Shown: in pieces, positions 10,646 through 19,513 of the stretch
Layout: every line of letters begins with the position of its first letter
Numbering within the stretch: the first letter of the stretch is position 1
Origin: Clostridia bacterium
GTDB taxonomy: Bacteria > Bacillota > Clostridia > Christensenellales > Borkfalkiaceae
NCBI GenBank assembly: GCA_029061465.1
Contig: JAIDRY010000202.1
Location: 1-47,012, forward strand
DNA: 47,012 bases
Reading direction: 5' to 3'
Translations under genes and position numbers: made by a program
The notes under the pieces: generated by a model
What the model was told of the DNA's origin: nothing
What the model saw: only the letters and a program-made list of their open reading frames with translations
Database searches by the model: none

Positions 10646-11740
10646 ATGATAAAAATGGATAAAGAACTTTTAGAAAATACTTGCGTTATTTGCAATATGG
10701 TGTATTTGCTATCCGACATTGAGAAATTAGGCTTGGAAAAGTTTAATGAAGAAGCACACAAGTTTGCGCCAAAATATCTGTATAAATACTTCCCAAACAC
10801 TAGAAAATGGATTAAAGAAGAAAAAAGATATCGCAACTTTTCTTACGAAGCGTTAGTTGATAATACAGTATATTTACAGGATGCTGAAAATTTTGATGAT
10901 TGCTTTGACTGCGCTATAGATTTGGATTGGAACAAATTTTTACACAATAGACTTGTTCAATATTGTGATTATTTTAAAGTTGAATGCTCGAAAGAAAATT
11001 CAGCCGAAGATCTCAGTTATGCTTTAGCCGTAAAGCTTTACGAATACAACACTTTGGAAAATATTTTAAATGAAAAAGACAAGTATGATGATATACTGTT
11101 AAAGGGCAATATTGAGTATTTTGCAGGGAGCATATTTAATCTTGTTGAACAAGGTGATGACTTAAAGTTGGCTATTATTAAGGTAATAAGCAAAGAGTAT
11201 GATGACTTTATTAAGGACTTTTCCAAATTTAAAATTTCATGCTTTTCATCTTCACCTTATCTAAACAGAATGTGGAGTTCACAATATGCGAATGATAATA
11301 AAGGATTTTGCCTTGAATATGAAATTGAGCTTTCAACTCCAGAAAAAACAGCATTGTTCATTAATACTTTGCCTGTAATTTATAGCCAACATAGAAATGA
11401 TGTTTTGCCTTTAAGCAGTGATTGTGATAAAACGCCCACGAAAGAGTTTTTATGGCAAATGTATTTTAACGGTTTTTTGCGGAAAAGCCTTCATTGGCAA
11501 GATCAAGAAGAATGGAGATTGATTTTGTTGGACGGTTTAATTGAAAAAAATCCTATAACATTTTTCAAAATTAAGAAATTATATTTAGGTAACAAAATGC
11601 CAGCTAAAGACCGTATGCGAATAATAAGATATTGCCGAGCACACGATATAGAATATGTTGGTTTGGTAAGAGATACTAATTCATTTAATCTAACAGAATG
11701 TAAAAACGATTGCTATATTTGTAAAAAAGCTAAAAAATAA
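10646..11740 (+). CDS. DUF2971-like protein
   Basis: KYLYKYFP...LQDAENFDDCFD...CFSSSPYLNRMWSSQYANDNKGFCLEYEI...WQDQEEWRL pattern; starts 17 nt after the helicase-nuclease stop. Confidence 0.7.
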   Translation: MIKMDKELLENTCVICNMVYLLSDIEKLGLEKFNEEAHKFAPKYLYKYFPNTRKWIKEEKRYRNFSYEALVDNTVYLQDAENFDDCFDCAIDLDWNKFLHNRLVQYCDYFKVECSKENSAEDLSYALAVKLYEYNTLENILNEKDKYDDILLKGNIEYFAGSIFNLVEQGDDLKLAIIKVISKEYDDFIKDFSKFKISCFSSSPYLNRMWSSQYANDNKGFCLEYEIELSTPEKTALFINTLPVIYSQHRNDVLPLSSDCDKTPTKEFLWQMYFNGFLRKSLHWQDQEEWRLILLDGLIEKNPITFFKIKKLYLGNKMPAKDRMRIIRYCRAHDIEYVGLVRDTNSFNLTECKNDCYICKKAKK

Positions 11741-11761
11741 TTTCAGAGGTATAAAGCGGTA

Positions 11762-11851
11762 ATGATAATTTTTAAGTATTGCGGACCGAATGATGAAGAT
11801 GACGATTGGGTAGCTGAACTTGATTTTTATGACTTAATGGATGAAGAATAA
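11762..11851 (+). CDS. Acidic 29-aa micro-ORF MIIFKYCGPNDEDDDWVAELDFYDLMDEE
   Basis: ORF between the DUF2971 stop and a terminator, with AGAGG upstream; not in the supplied track. Confidence 0.4.
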   Translation: MIIFKYCGPNDEDDDWVAELDFYDLMDEE

Positions 11852-11861
11852 TTTTACTGAT

Positions 11862-11889
11862 AAAAAGAGCGGGCAACCGCTCTTTTTTT
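11862..11889 (+). terminator. Rho-independent terminator
   Basis: AGAGCGG-GCAA-CCGCTCTTTTTTT. Confidence 0.85.
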
Positions 11890-12041
11890 ATGCTTAAAAT
11901 TTTTGAAACGTTAATAAAGGTGAAAGTATCTGTAAACTAGCTAAAAATATAAGACTTTGGATAAACTATTACAATTATGTCACAAAATTAATTTTTAGAA
12001 TGTCTTAATAATAAATAATAATTTTCACGGAGGAAATATAA

Positions 12042-12572
12042 ATGACAACTGCACAAAAAAATCAAATTATCAAACTCATAAAAAGCAAAAAGCCGAATGA
12101 AATATTCGATTTGCAAGGAATTACTAATTGGAGCAAAGATTTGGACGATGAATTTACCGTAATGGTGAATAATTTGCAGGTTTGTGGTGTCGAAGTTTGT
12201 TCTTTAAAAAGCACTCCACAGCAATATAGAGTTTCTTTTTTCAAAAGAAATATACAACATCATTTAACCCAAACCGAAGAGAACGATGTGAATCGTTTTG
12301 TTCAAGAGGCGCAAAAGTATATTAATGTTGGATATTCAAATGAAAGGTTAGAATTTATAAATAAGCTAAATTCGTTTTTCGGAAAACTTTTGGACGAGCG
12401 CAATGCTTTTATGGATGAGAATGTAAAGATAATTTTGGCGATATTGGCAAATGCAGGGTTTATAATGTCGGATTTAGTAGGTGCATCGCTTATATACTGC
12501 AAATTATGCAGTGAGCCACTTTTTAAAAAACTCAACGATACTATAATCCAACTTTGCGATATAAATAATTAA
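12042..12572 (+). CDS. Hypothetical protein, 176 aa
   Basis: Complete ORF with GGAGG at the expected spacing; no family recognised. Confidence 0.75.
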   Translation: MTTAQKNQIIKLIKSKKPNEIFDLQGITNWSKDLDDEFTVMVNNLQVCGVEVCSLKSTPQQYRVSFFKRNIQHHLTQTEENDVNRFVQEAQKYINVGYSNERLEFINKLNSFFGKLLDERNAFMDENVKIILAILANAGFIMSDLVGASLIYCKLCSEPLFKKLNDTIIQLCDINN

Positions 12573-12810
12573 CAAATAGCAAATTGTTCGTTAATTACAT
12601 TTGTGTACAATTAATAGCAGTCAATAGAAAGTTTTGACGAAAGCCGTATTGTCTGTTTGCTTTTTACGCCATTTCAAACTTTTGGTTTTCTTTTGATATG
12701 GGTTATATTTATTGTGCTACACATATGAATATCCTTTTAGAAGGAGTGCTTTGGGAACATCTCGCACTTTCTATTAGGACAAACAAATCAATTTTTAAAA
12801 GGAGAAACAA

Positions 12811-14829
12811 ATGAAAAAAAGAGTTTTAGGCGCAGTTATAATAATGATATGTTTAGTGATGCTGTTTTCTGCTTGTAATTTGTCTGATAATGTGGAAGTT
12901 CCAGACATTTCTGATAAAGAAGCAACTTATACCGTCACATTTTTAAACTATGATAATTCTTTATTGCATCGAGCAACCGATATTAAAGAAGGTGAGCCTG
13001 CAATCTATGCTGGAGAAACTCCTACTAGACCAGATTCGAATGAATATACCTATTCTTTCATCGGTTGGGATAAAGATATTTCTGCAATATATTCAAATCT
13101 TTCCGTATTTGCCAAGTATTCTGAAACAAGCAAAACAGGAGGTAATGCAAACACGGATGAAGACGCGCAAATAGGACACGACGGCGTTGTACTGTCGGCA
13201 TCTATTCTTTCGGACAATTTGTACCTATATCAACCCAACACGAAAGTAACGGAGGACACTCCCTATGATTTGCTCTATTCTTGCCGTGATAACGATAATT
13301 ACTATTATGGATTTGATTTAGGGACGGTTAGGAATGTCATTGTTGATGATAACTCATATTCAATTAGGTATATGGGTCCCGCAAACATAAAAAGGACTTA
13401 TGTTACGTCAAAAGTTTCATCAACTTCGATAGAGAATCAGTCTTCTTGGTTAGAGCAACGTCTTGAATATGATGACAAGATTGCCGGTTGGAGCGCCGAG
13501 GCTGAAGTCGGTGTATTTGAATTGTTTTCTGCTAAAGCATCCGTAAGCAATCAATATTATTCCAATACCACCACTACAACGAACTCCAGTGGAGAGACCG
13601 TAAAGCAAGAGGTTACTGTAACGGAAAGTCAGTCAATAGAAATAACCTTTGACAGTACATGTCCTTATGGTGAATACAGGATAAGTCATGTAATGGATTA
13701 TGACGTGTTCGTTATTGCTACAAAAGCAATAAAAACGGGGGAAATAACGCTCAAATTAATGACTTTGCCGAGAAAAGGGATCATTGAATTATATGAATAT
13801 TCCGATAATGGCTTTACCGACATCAAACTACCCGAACTTGACTTTGACAGTAGCATAATTAACGATTTGCCAGTTCCTACCGATAACATTAATAGCGGTG
13901 ACGAGACTCCTCCACAGATTGATTATGGCGATACCACTCATTACGCGGGCGGACACGGAACCGAAATAAGTCCGTATTTAATCGCAAATGTCATACATTT
14001 AAAAAATATTGTATTGCACACGGGTTCATACTTTAAATTGATCGACGATATTGATTGTGGTGGGACGTGGACACCAGTCACATCATTTAGCGGCACTATA
14101 GATGGACATAACCATACAATAAGTAATATATCGTGTGTAAATACCGTAATAACAACTGCAACGAGCTATGGTTTTATTACAATTCTAAATGCAGGAGCAT
14201 CTATTCAAAATTTAACATTTGAAAACATAACTATAACTGCAGATTATAGTGGAAAAAACGCCAATGGAAATTATGAAGATAGAGATGTTTCTTTAGGGTG
14301 TGTTGTGGCAATAAACAGAGGCACCATAAAAGGAGTTAATGTTTATAGTTCAACTGCAAAAATAGACAGTGTAGGCTCTACTTCAGGCGATAACGCAAAG
14401 CGTTATTATGCAAGTGTTGGCGGAATATGTGGTCGCAATTATGCCACTATTGAAAATTGTTATGTTGGAAATGTAACAGTATTAGCTCGGTCGCATATTA
14501 CGAAAGGTGTCGGGTATGCATTTGCTGGTGGCATAGTTGGATATCTTGCAGATGGAGCGACTATGAGTAATGTTTCTGTATCGGGTTGTCATATTGATTC
14601 TTATGTGCATAGCACATCTAGCAGTAAAGGAAAGTTAGTTTCATGTGCTGGTGGTATGGTCGGTGCCTGGATAGGGAACGCTAATATTAATGCCACTCCT
14701 TCTGACGTAATTGATACATATATATTGGCAGATTATGATGGGTCGGCTTATCCAAGAGAACGCTATTATTATGGAAATAATGGGGGCTCTTATATCTATG
14801 GATATAAAGGTGCGAATTTTACTTATTAA
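12811..14829 (+). CDS. Secreted lipoprotein with an InlB B-repeat-like segment, a beta-rich central region and GLUG-like repeats
   Basis: Signal peptide with lipobox LFSAC; YTVTFLNYDNSLLHRATDIKEGEPAIYAGETPTRP...YSFIGWDKD; TIDGHNHTISN, GGICGRNYATIENCYV, GGIVGYLADGATMSNVSV. Confidence 0.75.
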   Translation: MKKRVLGAVIIMICLVMLFSACNLSDNVEVPDISDKEATYTVTFLNYDNSLLHRATDIKEGEPAIYAGETPTRPDSNEYTYSFIGWDKDISAIYSNLSVFAKYSETSKTGGNANTDEDAQIGHDGVVLSASILSDNLYLYQPNTKVTEDTPYDLLYSCRDNDNYYYGFDLGTVRNVIVDDNSYSIRYMGPANIKRTYVTSKVSSTSIENQSSWLEQRLEYDDKIAGWSAEAEVGVFELFSAKASVSNQYYSNTTTTTNSSGETVKQEVTVTESQSIEITFDSTCPYGEYRISHVMDYDVFVIATKAIKTGEITLKLMTLPRKGIIELYEYSDNGFTDIKLPELDFDSSIINDLPVPTDNINSGDETPPQIDYGDTTHYAGGHGTEISPYLIANVIHLKNIVLHTGSYFKLIDDIDCGGTWTPVTSFSGTIDGHNHTISNISCVNTVITTATSYGFITILNAGASIQNLTFENITITADYSGKNANGNYEDRDVSLGCVVAINRGTIKGVNVYSSTAKIDSVGSTSGDNAKRYYASVGGICGRNYATIENCYVGNVTVLARSHITKGVGYAFAGGIVGYLADGATMSNVSVSGCHIDSYVHSTSSSKGKLVSCAGGMVGAWIGNANINATPSDVIDTYILADYDGSAYPRERYYYGNNGGSYIYGYKGANFTY

Positions 14830-14908
14830 AGTATAATGATAATCCTTAACGTTTTTTAAATTGTTGTTGGGAAAATAGTAAACAGCGATTGAATTAGATA
14901 AGTGTTAA

Positions 14909-14946
14909 AAAAAGTCGCAAGAACAAACGACTTCGCGGCTTTTTTG
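14909..14946 (+). terminator. Terminator-like hairpin after lipoprotein gene
   Basis: AAAAAAGTCGC...GCGGCTTTTTT. Confidence 0.5.
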
Positions 14947-15023
14947 CTGTTTAGTAACAAAATGAAATTTTCTGTCGTCTGAATTCAAAATGCAATATGT
15001 CCAAAGCAGAACATGGAGGTTTT

Positions 15024-15959
15024 ATGAATATTAAAAAAATTAATTTTAATGATTTTATTGTATTCAAATGTGATGAATGTCATAGTTTTTTTCATATCGA
15101 GATAAAAGAAGAAGGTTTTTATGAGAAAATGTTCGATTATTTTTTTGATGAATCTCGCCTTTTGCGATATATTGAGAATAAGGTAACGATATCATTTAAA
15201 CCTACACTGGCAAACTATGTAAGTCTATATAAAAACTTATCAAAGTTTATTGACGAAGAGAACTGCATCCCATTACCAAAAGTAGAGCAAGAAATATTGG
15301 ATATTATAAATGAGGAGTATAAAGTAGTTGAAGAAAATGGGGAAAAGAAAATTCGTTTGGATAAAATTGGAAAAATAGGTGAGTATATTTTTTGCAATCT
15401 ACTGTCAGAGTTTTTTAAGTTTGAATGTATTATTCCAAAACTTGCTTTATTGACAGATCCCAACATGAATATATACGGTATTGATACTTTATTCTATTCT
15501 TCTCAAGAAAAATTGATATTGTTTGGAGAATCCAAGGTAAGCAAGTCTCTTGATAATGGAATCGCTTTGATTAACAAATCCTTATTCAATTATCAGAAGC
15601 AAGTAGATGATGAGTTCGAATTGGTTCTAAGTAATCGATGGTACAAAAATAATTTGGGTAGTTTTATAGAGGATTTTGGTGATGATGTGGAAATATCACT
15701 CTCTATGTCGGATTTTATTACTCGTGCTGGAATTAAAAAAATAGGTATTCCAATTTTTATTGCACATGGAGGCGAAGATGATTTAGAAGCAATTATGTTG
15801 AAACTGAAAAAAATTAATAAAATTAATTTATATGGACTTGAAACAATGTATATAAGTATTTCACTGCCTTTAATAGATAAAGAAAAATTCTTTAATATAT
15901 TTACCGAATGTTTAGCTTCAAGGAGGGAAATGTATGAACTTGCCGCAAAAGTCATATAA
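15024..15959 (+). CDS. hamA: HamA-like (DUF1837) nuclease subunit of a Hachiman defence system
   Basis: KIGEYIFCNLL...IYGIDTLFYSSQEKLILFGESKVSKSL fits the HamA PD-(D/E)XK region; paired with a helicase. Start reassigned from 14997 to 15024 (GGAGG-TTTT-ATG). Confidence 0.8.
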   Translation: MNIKKINFNDFIVFKCDECHSFFHIEIKEEGFYEKMFDYFFDESRLLRYIENKVTISFKPTLANYVSLYKNLSKFIDEENCIPLPKVEQEILDIINEEYKVVEENGEKKIRLDKIGKIGEYIFCNLLSEFFKFECIIPKLALLTDPNMNIYGIDTLFYSSQEKLILFGESKVSKSLDNGIALINKSLFNYQKQVDDEFELVLSNRWYKNNLGSFIEDFGDDVEISLSMSDFITRAGIKKIGIPIFIAHGGEDDLEAIMLKLKKINKINLYGLETMYISISLPLIDKEKFFNIFTECLASRREMYELAAKVI

Positions 15960-17991
15960 CCTTCAGCAACTAAGAGAACAGCTAATTACTCGGTTAGACG
16001 AATCAAATGATTCTACTGAAACCGCAAAAAAAATAGCCGATAACCTTTTTTCGCTCGATCTTACTGTATATTCTAAAAACTTTTCTTTTGACTCTTTGAT
16101 TTACAATTCATTTGCGCAGTCGCAGCTTGATGAAAATATAGCAATGCATCCGGAACAGCTTCAAATAATAAACAAGATTACTGAGCATGATGCAATAATT
16201 ATAAGTGCTCCTACAAGCTTTGGTAAAACTTTTTCAGTATTTGAATATATAGCTAAATTCAAGCCGCAGAACATTGTTCTTATAGTTCCTACTTTGGCAT
16301 TAGTAGATGAATATATGAAAAAAATAATTAAGAAGTATAGGGTAACATTTGAAAAGTATAAAGTGCATACTCAGCTTGATTTGGAAGGAGAATATGATTT
16401 CAATTCAAATAATATTTTTATTCTGACACATGATAGAGTGTTGCAAGATGAAGTATATAAGATTATTGCCGTTATCGATTTGTTAGTTATTGATGAAGTA
16501 TATAAATTAGAAACAGACCCGACAAATGATCGTGTACTGGTTTTAAATATGGCTTATTATTTTCTCTCACAAAAAGCTAAAAAATATATATTATTAGCTC
16601 CCTTTATTCAGTCTATAGAAGAAATTGAAAAATTAGAAAAACAGCCATATTTTTATAGAACAGATTATTCTCCTGTTGTTAATAAATTAGAAGAAATTGA
16701 GTTGGTTAATGCTAGGGATAGATATTCTCAATGTAACAGGTTAGTTGAAAAAATTGAGGATAGTGGAAAAACACTCATCTATTTTCCTACGGTTTCAGGC
16801 ATATATAGATACATTAAAGATTTTATTGCCGAAAAGCCGGTTCTAACTGATTTTGATGATGAAGTTAAAGCGTTTATAGATTGGGCTAAAGAAGAAATTC
16901 ATGAAGAATGGAGTGTAGTGAAAGCACTTGAGCGTGGTTATGCTGTTCACAATGGACAAATCCCTTTGGGAATAAGGTTATTCCAGTTGAATCTATATGA
17001 AAATAATGAGTCGTTTAATAAGCTGTTATGCACTTCTACATTGTTGGAAGGAGTTAATACCAGTGCAAAAAATATCATAATTACATGCCCGTCAAGACAA
17101 TCTGAAAGGGAGAATAACTTTACTGCTTTTGACTTTTTCAATTTAGTTGGAAGAACCGGAAGGTTGAATCAACATTATATAGGTAATGCCTATTACATTA
17201 AAGCTCCGGAAGATCCGATATTTTTAAAATCAGACGCAATTAAAAGTGTGAAATTTGAAATTTCTGATTCTAGCAAAGACATAGATATACAAAAAGGAAA
17301 TACCGAAGGACATGAGGATTACCTTGAGTTTTTATCCAGTTTAGAAATATCTCATGAAGATTATATAAAAAATATCGGAAGTCATTTTCGATTTGAAACC
17401 ATTAAAACTTTATATCGCAATTACAATAAACACAGATTGGAATTAGTGTCAGAATTAAAAAAACTTTCACAAGATAATACAATAGGAAGATTTTTGCTTA
17501 TAAAAATTCTATATGCAATTTGTGAAGATCGAGAAGATAATTTTCATCCTGCTTTAATAAACAGTTTAATTAATCGAAATCGGCTAACTATTCATAAAAT
17601 AGTTGATGATATTGTAAAAGCGTCTAATACAGCTAATGTGGATTTTGTTATTTCGTCTGTAATAAAATTAAAAACAAGCTACATAGAGCATCAGTTTTAT
17701 GCTAAATTACAGATAGTGCAGTATTTCATGAAATTGGGAAAAATGAACCAAGCTTATCTCGAGGTGCTCAATGACAGAATATTAGGTGCAATTGAACATC
17801 TTTATTTTTCTTCATCCAAACAAAAAAAGATGCTTTTGGACATAGGAATTTATGAACGAGATGTTGACGATATAATAAAAATAATTGGTGATGATTTTGA
17901 CGACATATTTGAAATGAAAAAACGCTTAATTGAGCATTCGCGTTCACTTAATATAGGTTACATATCTCGTTACATAATAAAGAATTTATAA
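15934..17991 (+). CDS. hamB: HamB-like SF2 helicase of a Hachiman defence system
   Basis: SAPTSFGKT, VIDEVY, CTSTLLEGVNT, NLVGRTGR motifs; overlaps hamA by 26 nt, with AGGAGGG inside hamA. Confidence 0.83.
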   Translation: MNLPQKSYNLQQLREQLITRLDESNDSTETAKKIADNLFSLDLTVYSKNFSFDSLIYNSFAQSQLDENIAMHPEQLQIINKITEHDAIIISAPTSFGKTFSVFEYIAKFKPQNIVLIVPTLALVDEYMKKIIKKYRVTFEKYKVHTQLDLEGEYDFNSNNIFILTHDRVLQDEVYKIIAVIDLLVIDEVYKLETDPTNDRVLVLNMAYYFLSQKAKKYILLAPFIQSIEEIEKLEKQPYFYRTDYSPVVNKLEEIELVNARDRYSQCNRLVEKIEDSGKTLIYFPTVSGIYRYIKDFIAEKPVLTDFDDEVKAFIDWAKEEIHEEWSVVKALERGYAVHNGQIPLGIRLFQLNLYENNESFNKLLCTSTLLEGVNTSAKNIIITCPSRQSERENNFTAFDFFNLVGRTGRLNQHYIGNAYYIKAPEDPIFLKSDAIKSVKFEISDSSKDIDIQKGNTEGHEDYLEFLSSLEISHEDYIKNIGSHFRFETIKTLYRNYNKHRLELVSELKKLSQDNTIGRFLLIKILYAICEDREDNFHPALINSLINRNRLTIHKIVDDIVKASNTANVDFVISSVIKLKTSYIEHQFYAKLQIVQYFMKLGKMNQAYLEVLNDRILGAIEHLYFSSSKQKKMLLDIGIYERDVDDIIKIIGDDFDDIFEMKKRLIEHSRSLNIGYISRYIIKNL

Positions 17992-18030
17992 TTGTACTTA
18001 TAAATAATAGTTATAAGATTATGGCAATAA

Positions 18031-18066
18031 ATTAAGACTTGGCTTAAAATTAAGTCAAGTCTTAAT
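18031..18066. terminator. Long hairpin terminator after hamB
   Basis: ATTAAGACTTGGCTTAAAATTAAGTCAAGTCTTAAT, nearly perfect 36-nt palindrome. Confidence 0.8.
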
Positions 18067-18230
18067 TATTTTAAATAAGATAACGAAAATGGTTTAAGTT
18101 AAGTGCATTTTTTAATTTAAGAAAGATTTTGGAACAAATTGTAAAAATGGGCTAAAAATCGGCATATTTATTTTTCACGACAAAACAATCTAAAAATAAA
18201 CGGTGTTTTTGAGAGATTAGTTTGAAAATT

Positions 18231-18252
18231 TTTGGGGCACATTTGGGGCACA
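18231..18252 (+). repeat. Right putative integrase arm-type repeats
   Basis: TTTGGGGCACA x2 back to back; matches the left-end repeat. Confidence 0.55.
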
Positions 18253-18298
18253 AATGTATTGTGAGTGCATAAACGCATAAAATACTCTGAAAAAGTGC

Positions 18299-18327
18299 TT
18301 GACAGCCCCGAAAAAGCCTACTATAAT
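18299..18327 (+). promoter_or_regulatory. Element-borne perfect consensus promoter reading into the FMN riboswitch/ribU
   Basis: TTGACA (18299-18304)-N17-TATAAT (18322-18327), located inside the element 21 bp before attR. Confidence 0.85.
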
Positions 18328-18344
18328 GAATATACAATTTAAAG

Positions 18345-18466
18345 TTATTCTTTGGGGCGGGGTGAAATTCCCCACCGGTGGTTATAGTCCACTAAGGCTT
18401 GCAAAAGTCCCGAACGGGTGAAATTCCCGTACCGACGGTACAGTCCGGATACGAAAAGAAAATAAC
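18345..18466 (+). ncRNA. FMN riboswitch (RFN element)
   Basis: GGGGCGGGGTGAAATTCCCCACCGGTGG...AACGGGTGAAATTCCCGTACCGACGGTACAGTCCGGATACGAAAAGAAAATAAC. Confidence 0.97.
18348..18371 (+). repeat. attR core (part of FMN riboswitch)
   Basis: Identical to 2282-2305. Confidence 0.88.
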
Positions 18467-18488
18467 GGCGGTATTAATCTGCTATTTC

Positions 18489-18517
18489 GTCCCGAAATTT
18501 ATTTTTCGGGACTTTTT
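18489..18517 (+). terminator. Riboswitch expression-platform terminator
   Basis: GTCCCGAAA-TTTATT-TTTCGGGAC-TTTTT between aptamer and ribU. Confidence 0.8.
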
Positions 18518-18566
18518 ATTTTCTTCCTAACGAGTAATTCGAGAAAAAACAAAAAAGGAGTTTTTT

Positions 18567-19259
18567 ATGGAAGAAACCAAAGACCTTTCCGCCGAGCAGG
18601 CGGAACCCGTTGCGGCTGAAGAAATACAAGCCGCCGAACCCGACAACAAGAGCAAAGCGAAGGAAGTTTTGAAAAACTACTTCACGGCAACCCGCATTTC
18701 CTACATAGGGATTTTTACAGCCATTGCGTTTGCGTTAAGGCTGTTGCAGTTTTCCGTGCTTCCCGCCGTGCCCTATCTGCAACTTGACTTCTCCGACGTC
18801 TTCGTAATGGTTGCGGGCTATGCGCTCGGTCCCGTCGCGGGTATGACCACGGCAGTATTGAAAGAGCTTATCTACGGCATATGCTTTTCCAAAACGGCTT
18901 TCGTCGGCGAGCTTGCAAACGTAATTATTTTGTTGCCGCTCGTGTTAATTCCATCTGTCGCATATAAAAAGAATAAGGGTATAAAGTCCGTTTTGGTCTG
19001 GCTTTCCATTGCCTGCGCTGTAAGGGTAGTATGGTCGTTCCCTGTCAACTGGCTTTTAAACTTTCCCGTTTTCGTCGGCTTTAACTGGGAACTCGGTATG
19101 CCTATGTTCATTAAAGTTTGGTACTGGGCAATGCTGTTCAACCTGATAAAAACGGTTGCGCTTGCGGTATTGACCGTCCTTGTGTACAAGCCGCTTTCAC
19201 AACTGATAAAGCTTACCAGTGAAAAGTTCGAAAAGGCTAAAAGAAAAGCACGCTCGTAA
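18567..19259 (+). CDS. ribU: Riboflavin ECF transporter S component
   Basis: RibU-like multi-TM protein (SYIGIFTAIAFALRLLQF...LQLDFSDVFVMVAGYALGPVAG) directly under an FMN riboswitch. Confidence 0.92.
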   Translation: MEETKDLSAEQAEPVAAEEIQAAEPDNKSKAKEVLKNYFTATRISYIGIFTAIAFALRLLQFSVLPAVPYLQLDFSDVFVMVAGYALGPVAGMTTAVLKELIYGICFSKTAFVGELANVIILLPLVLIPSVAYKKNKGIKSVLVWLSIACAVRVVWSFPVNWLLNFPVFVGFNWELGMPMFIKVWYWAMLFNLIKTVALAVLTVLVYKPLSQLIKLTSEKFEKAKRKARS

Positions 19260-19280
19260 AAAAGTAAATATATAATTACT

Positions 19281-19461
19281 CTTCCACCCAAAACCACGCT
19301 TTTGGGTGGAAGCCTCAATTTGTCGATACCTCGACCTCAGTGGAAGGGAATTGGCGCAACTATATTTTGGTTTGCCCTTAGGCGTTGCGCCAAGGGAAAC
19401 TTAGTTTCCAAAAATCACGAAAAATTGCGGTCGCAGAATAGACGGCAATTTTTGTGAATAG
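19281..19461 (+). ncRNA. Structured intergenic RNA motif, copy A (upstream of tsaE)
   Basis: Shares primary and secondary structure with 32121-32293 and 45111-45288; conserved apical loop GCAGAATA. Confidence 0.75.
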
Positions 19462-19513
19462 GTGTCAATTGTTTTCTTGCAAAATTCCGCCGTACGGTTT
19501 ATAATATAGCCGT

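Larger units (their letters stand above)
2282..18371. mobile_element. Integrative mobilizable element (~16.1 kb) integrated in the FMN riboswitch, carrying two candidate defence systems
   Basis: Bounded by 24-bp perfect direct repeats TTCTTTGGGGCGGGGTGAAATTCC (2282-2305 and 18348-18371); integrase next to the left end; MobV-like relaxase; AT-rich cargo; tandem TTTGGGGCACA-like repeats near both ends. Confidence 0.88.

Noticed and set aside
18152-18337. Reverse ORF at the element right end
   Set aside because: Overlaps the arm-type repeats and the promoter; no coding features.
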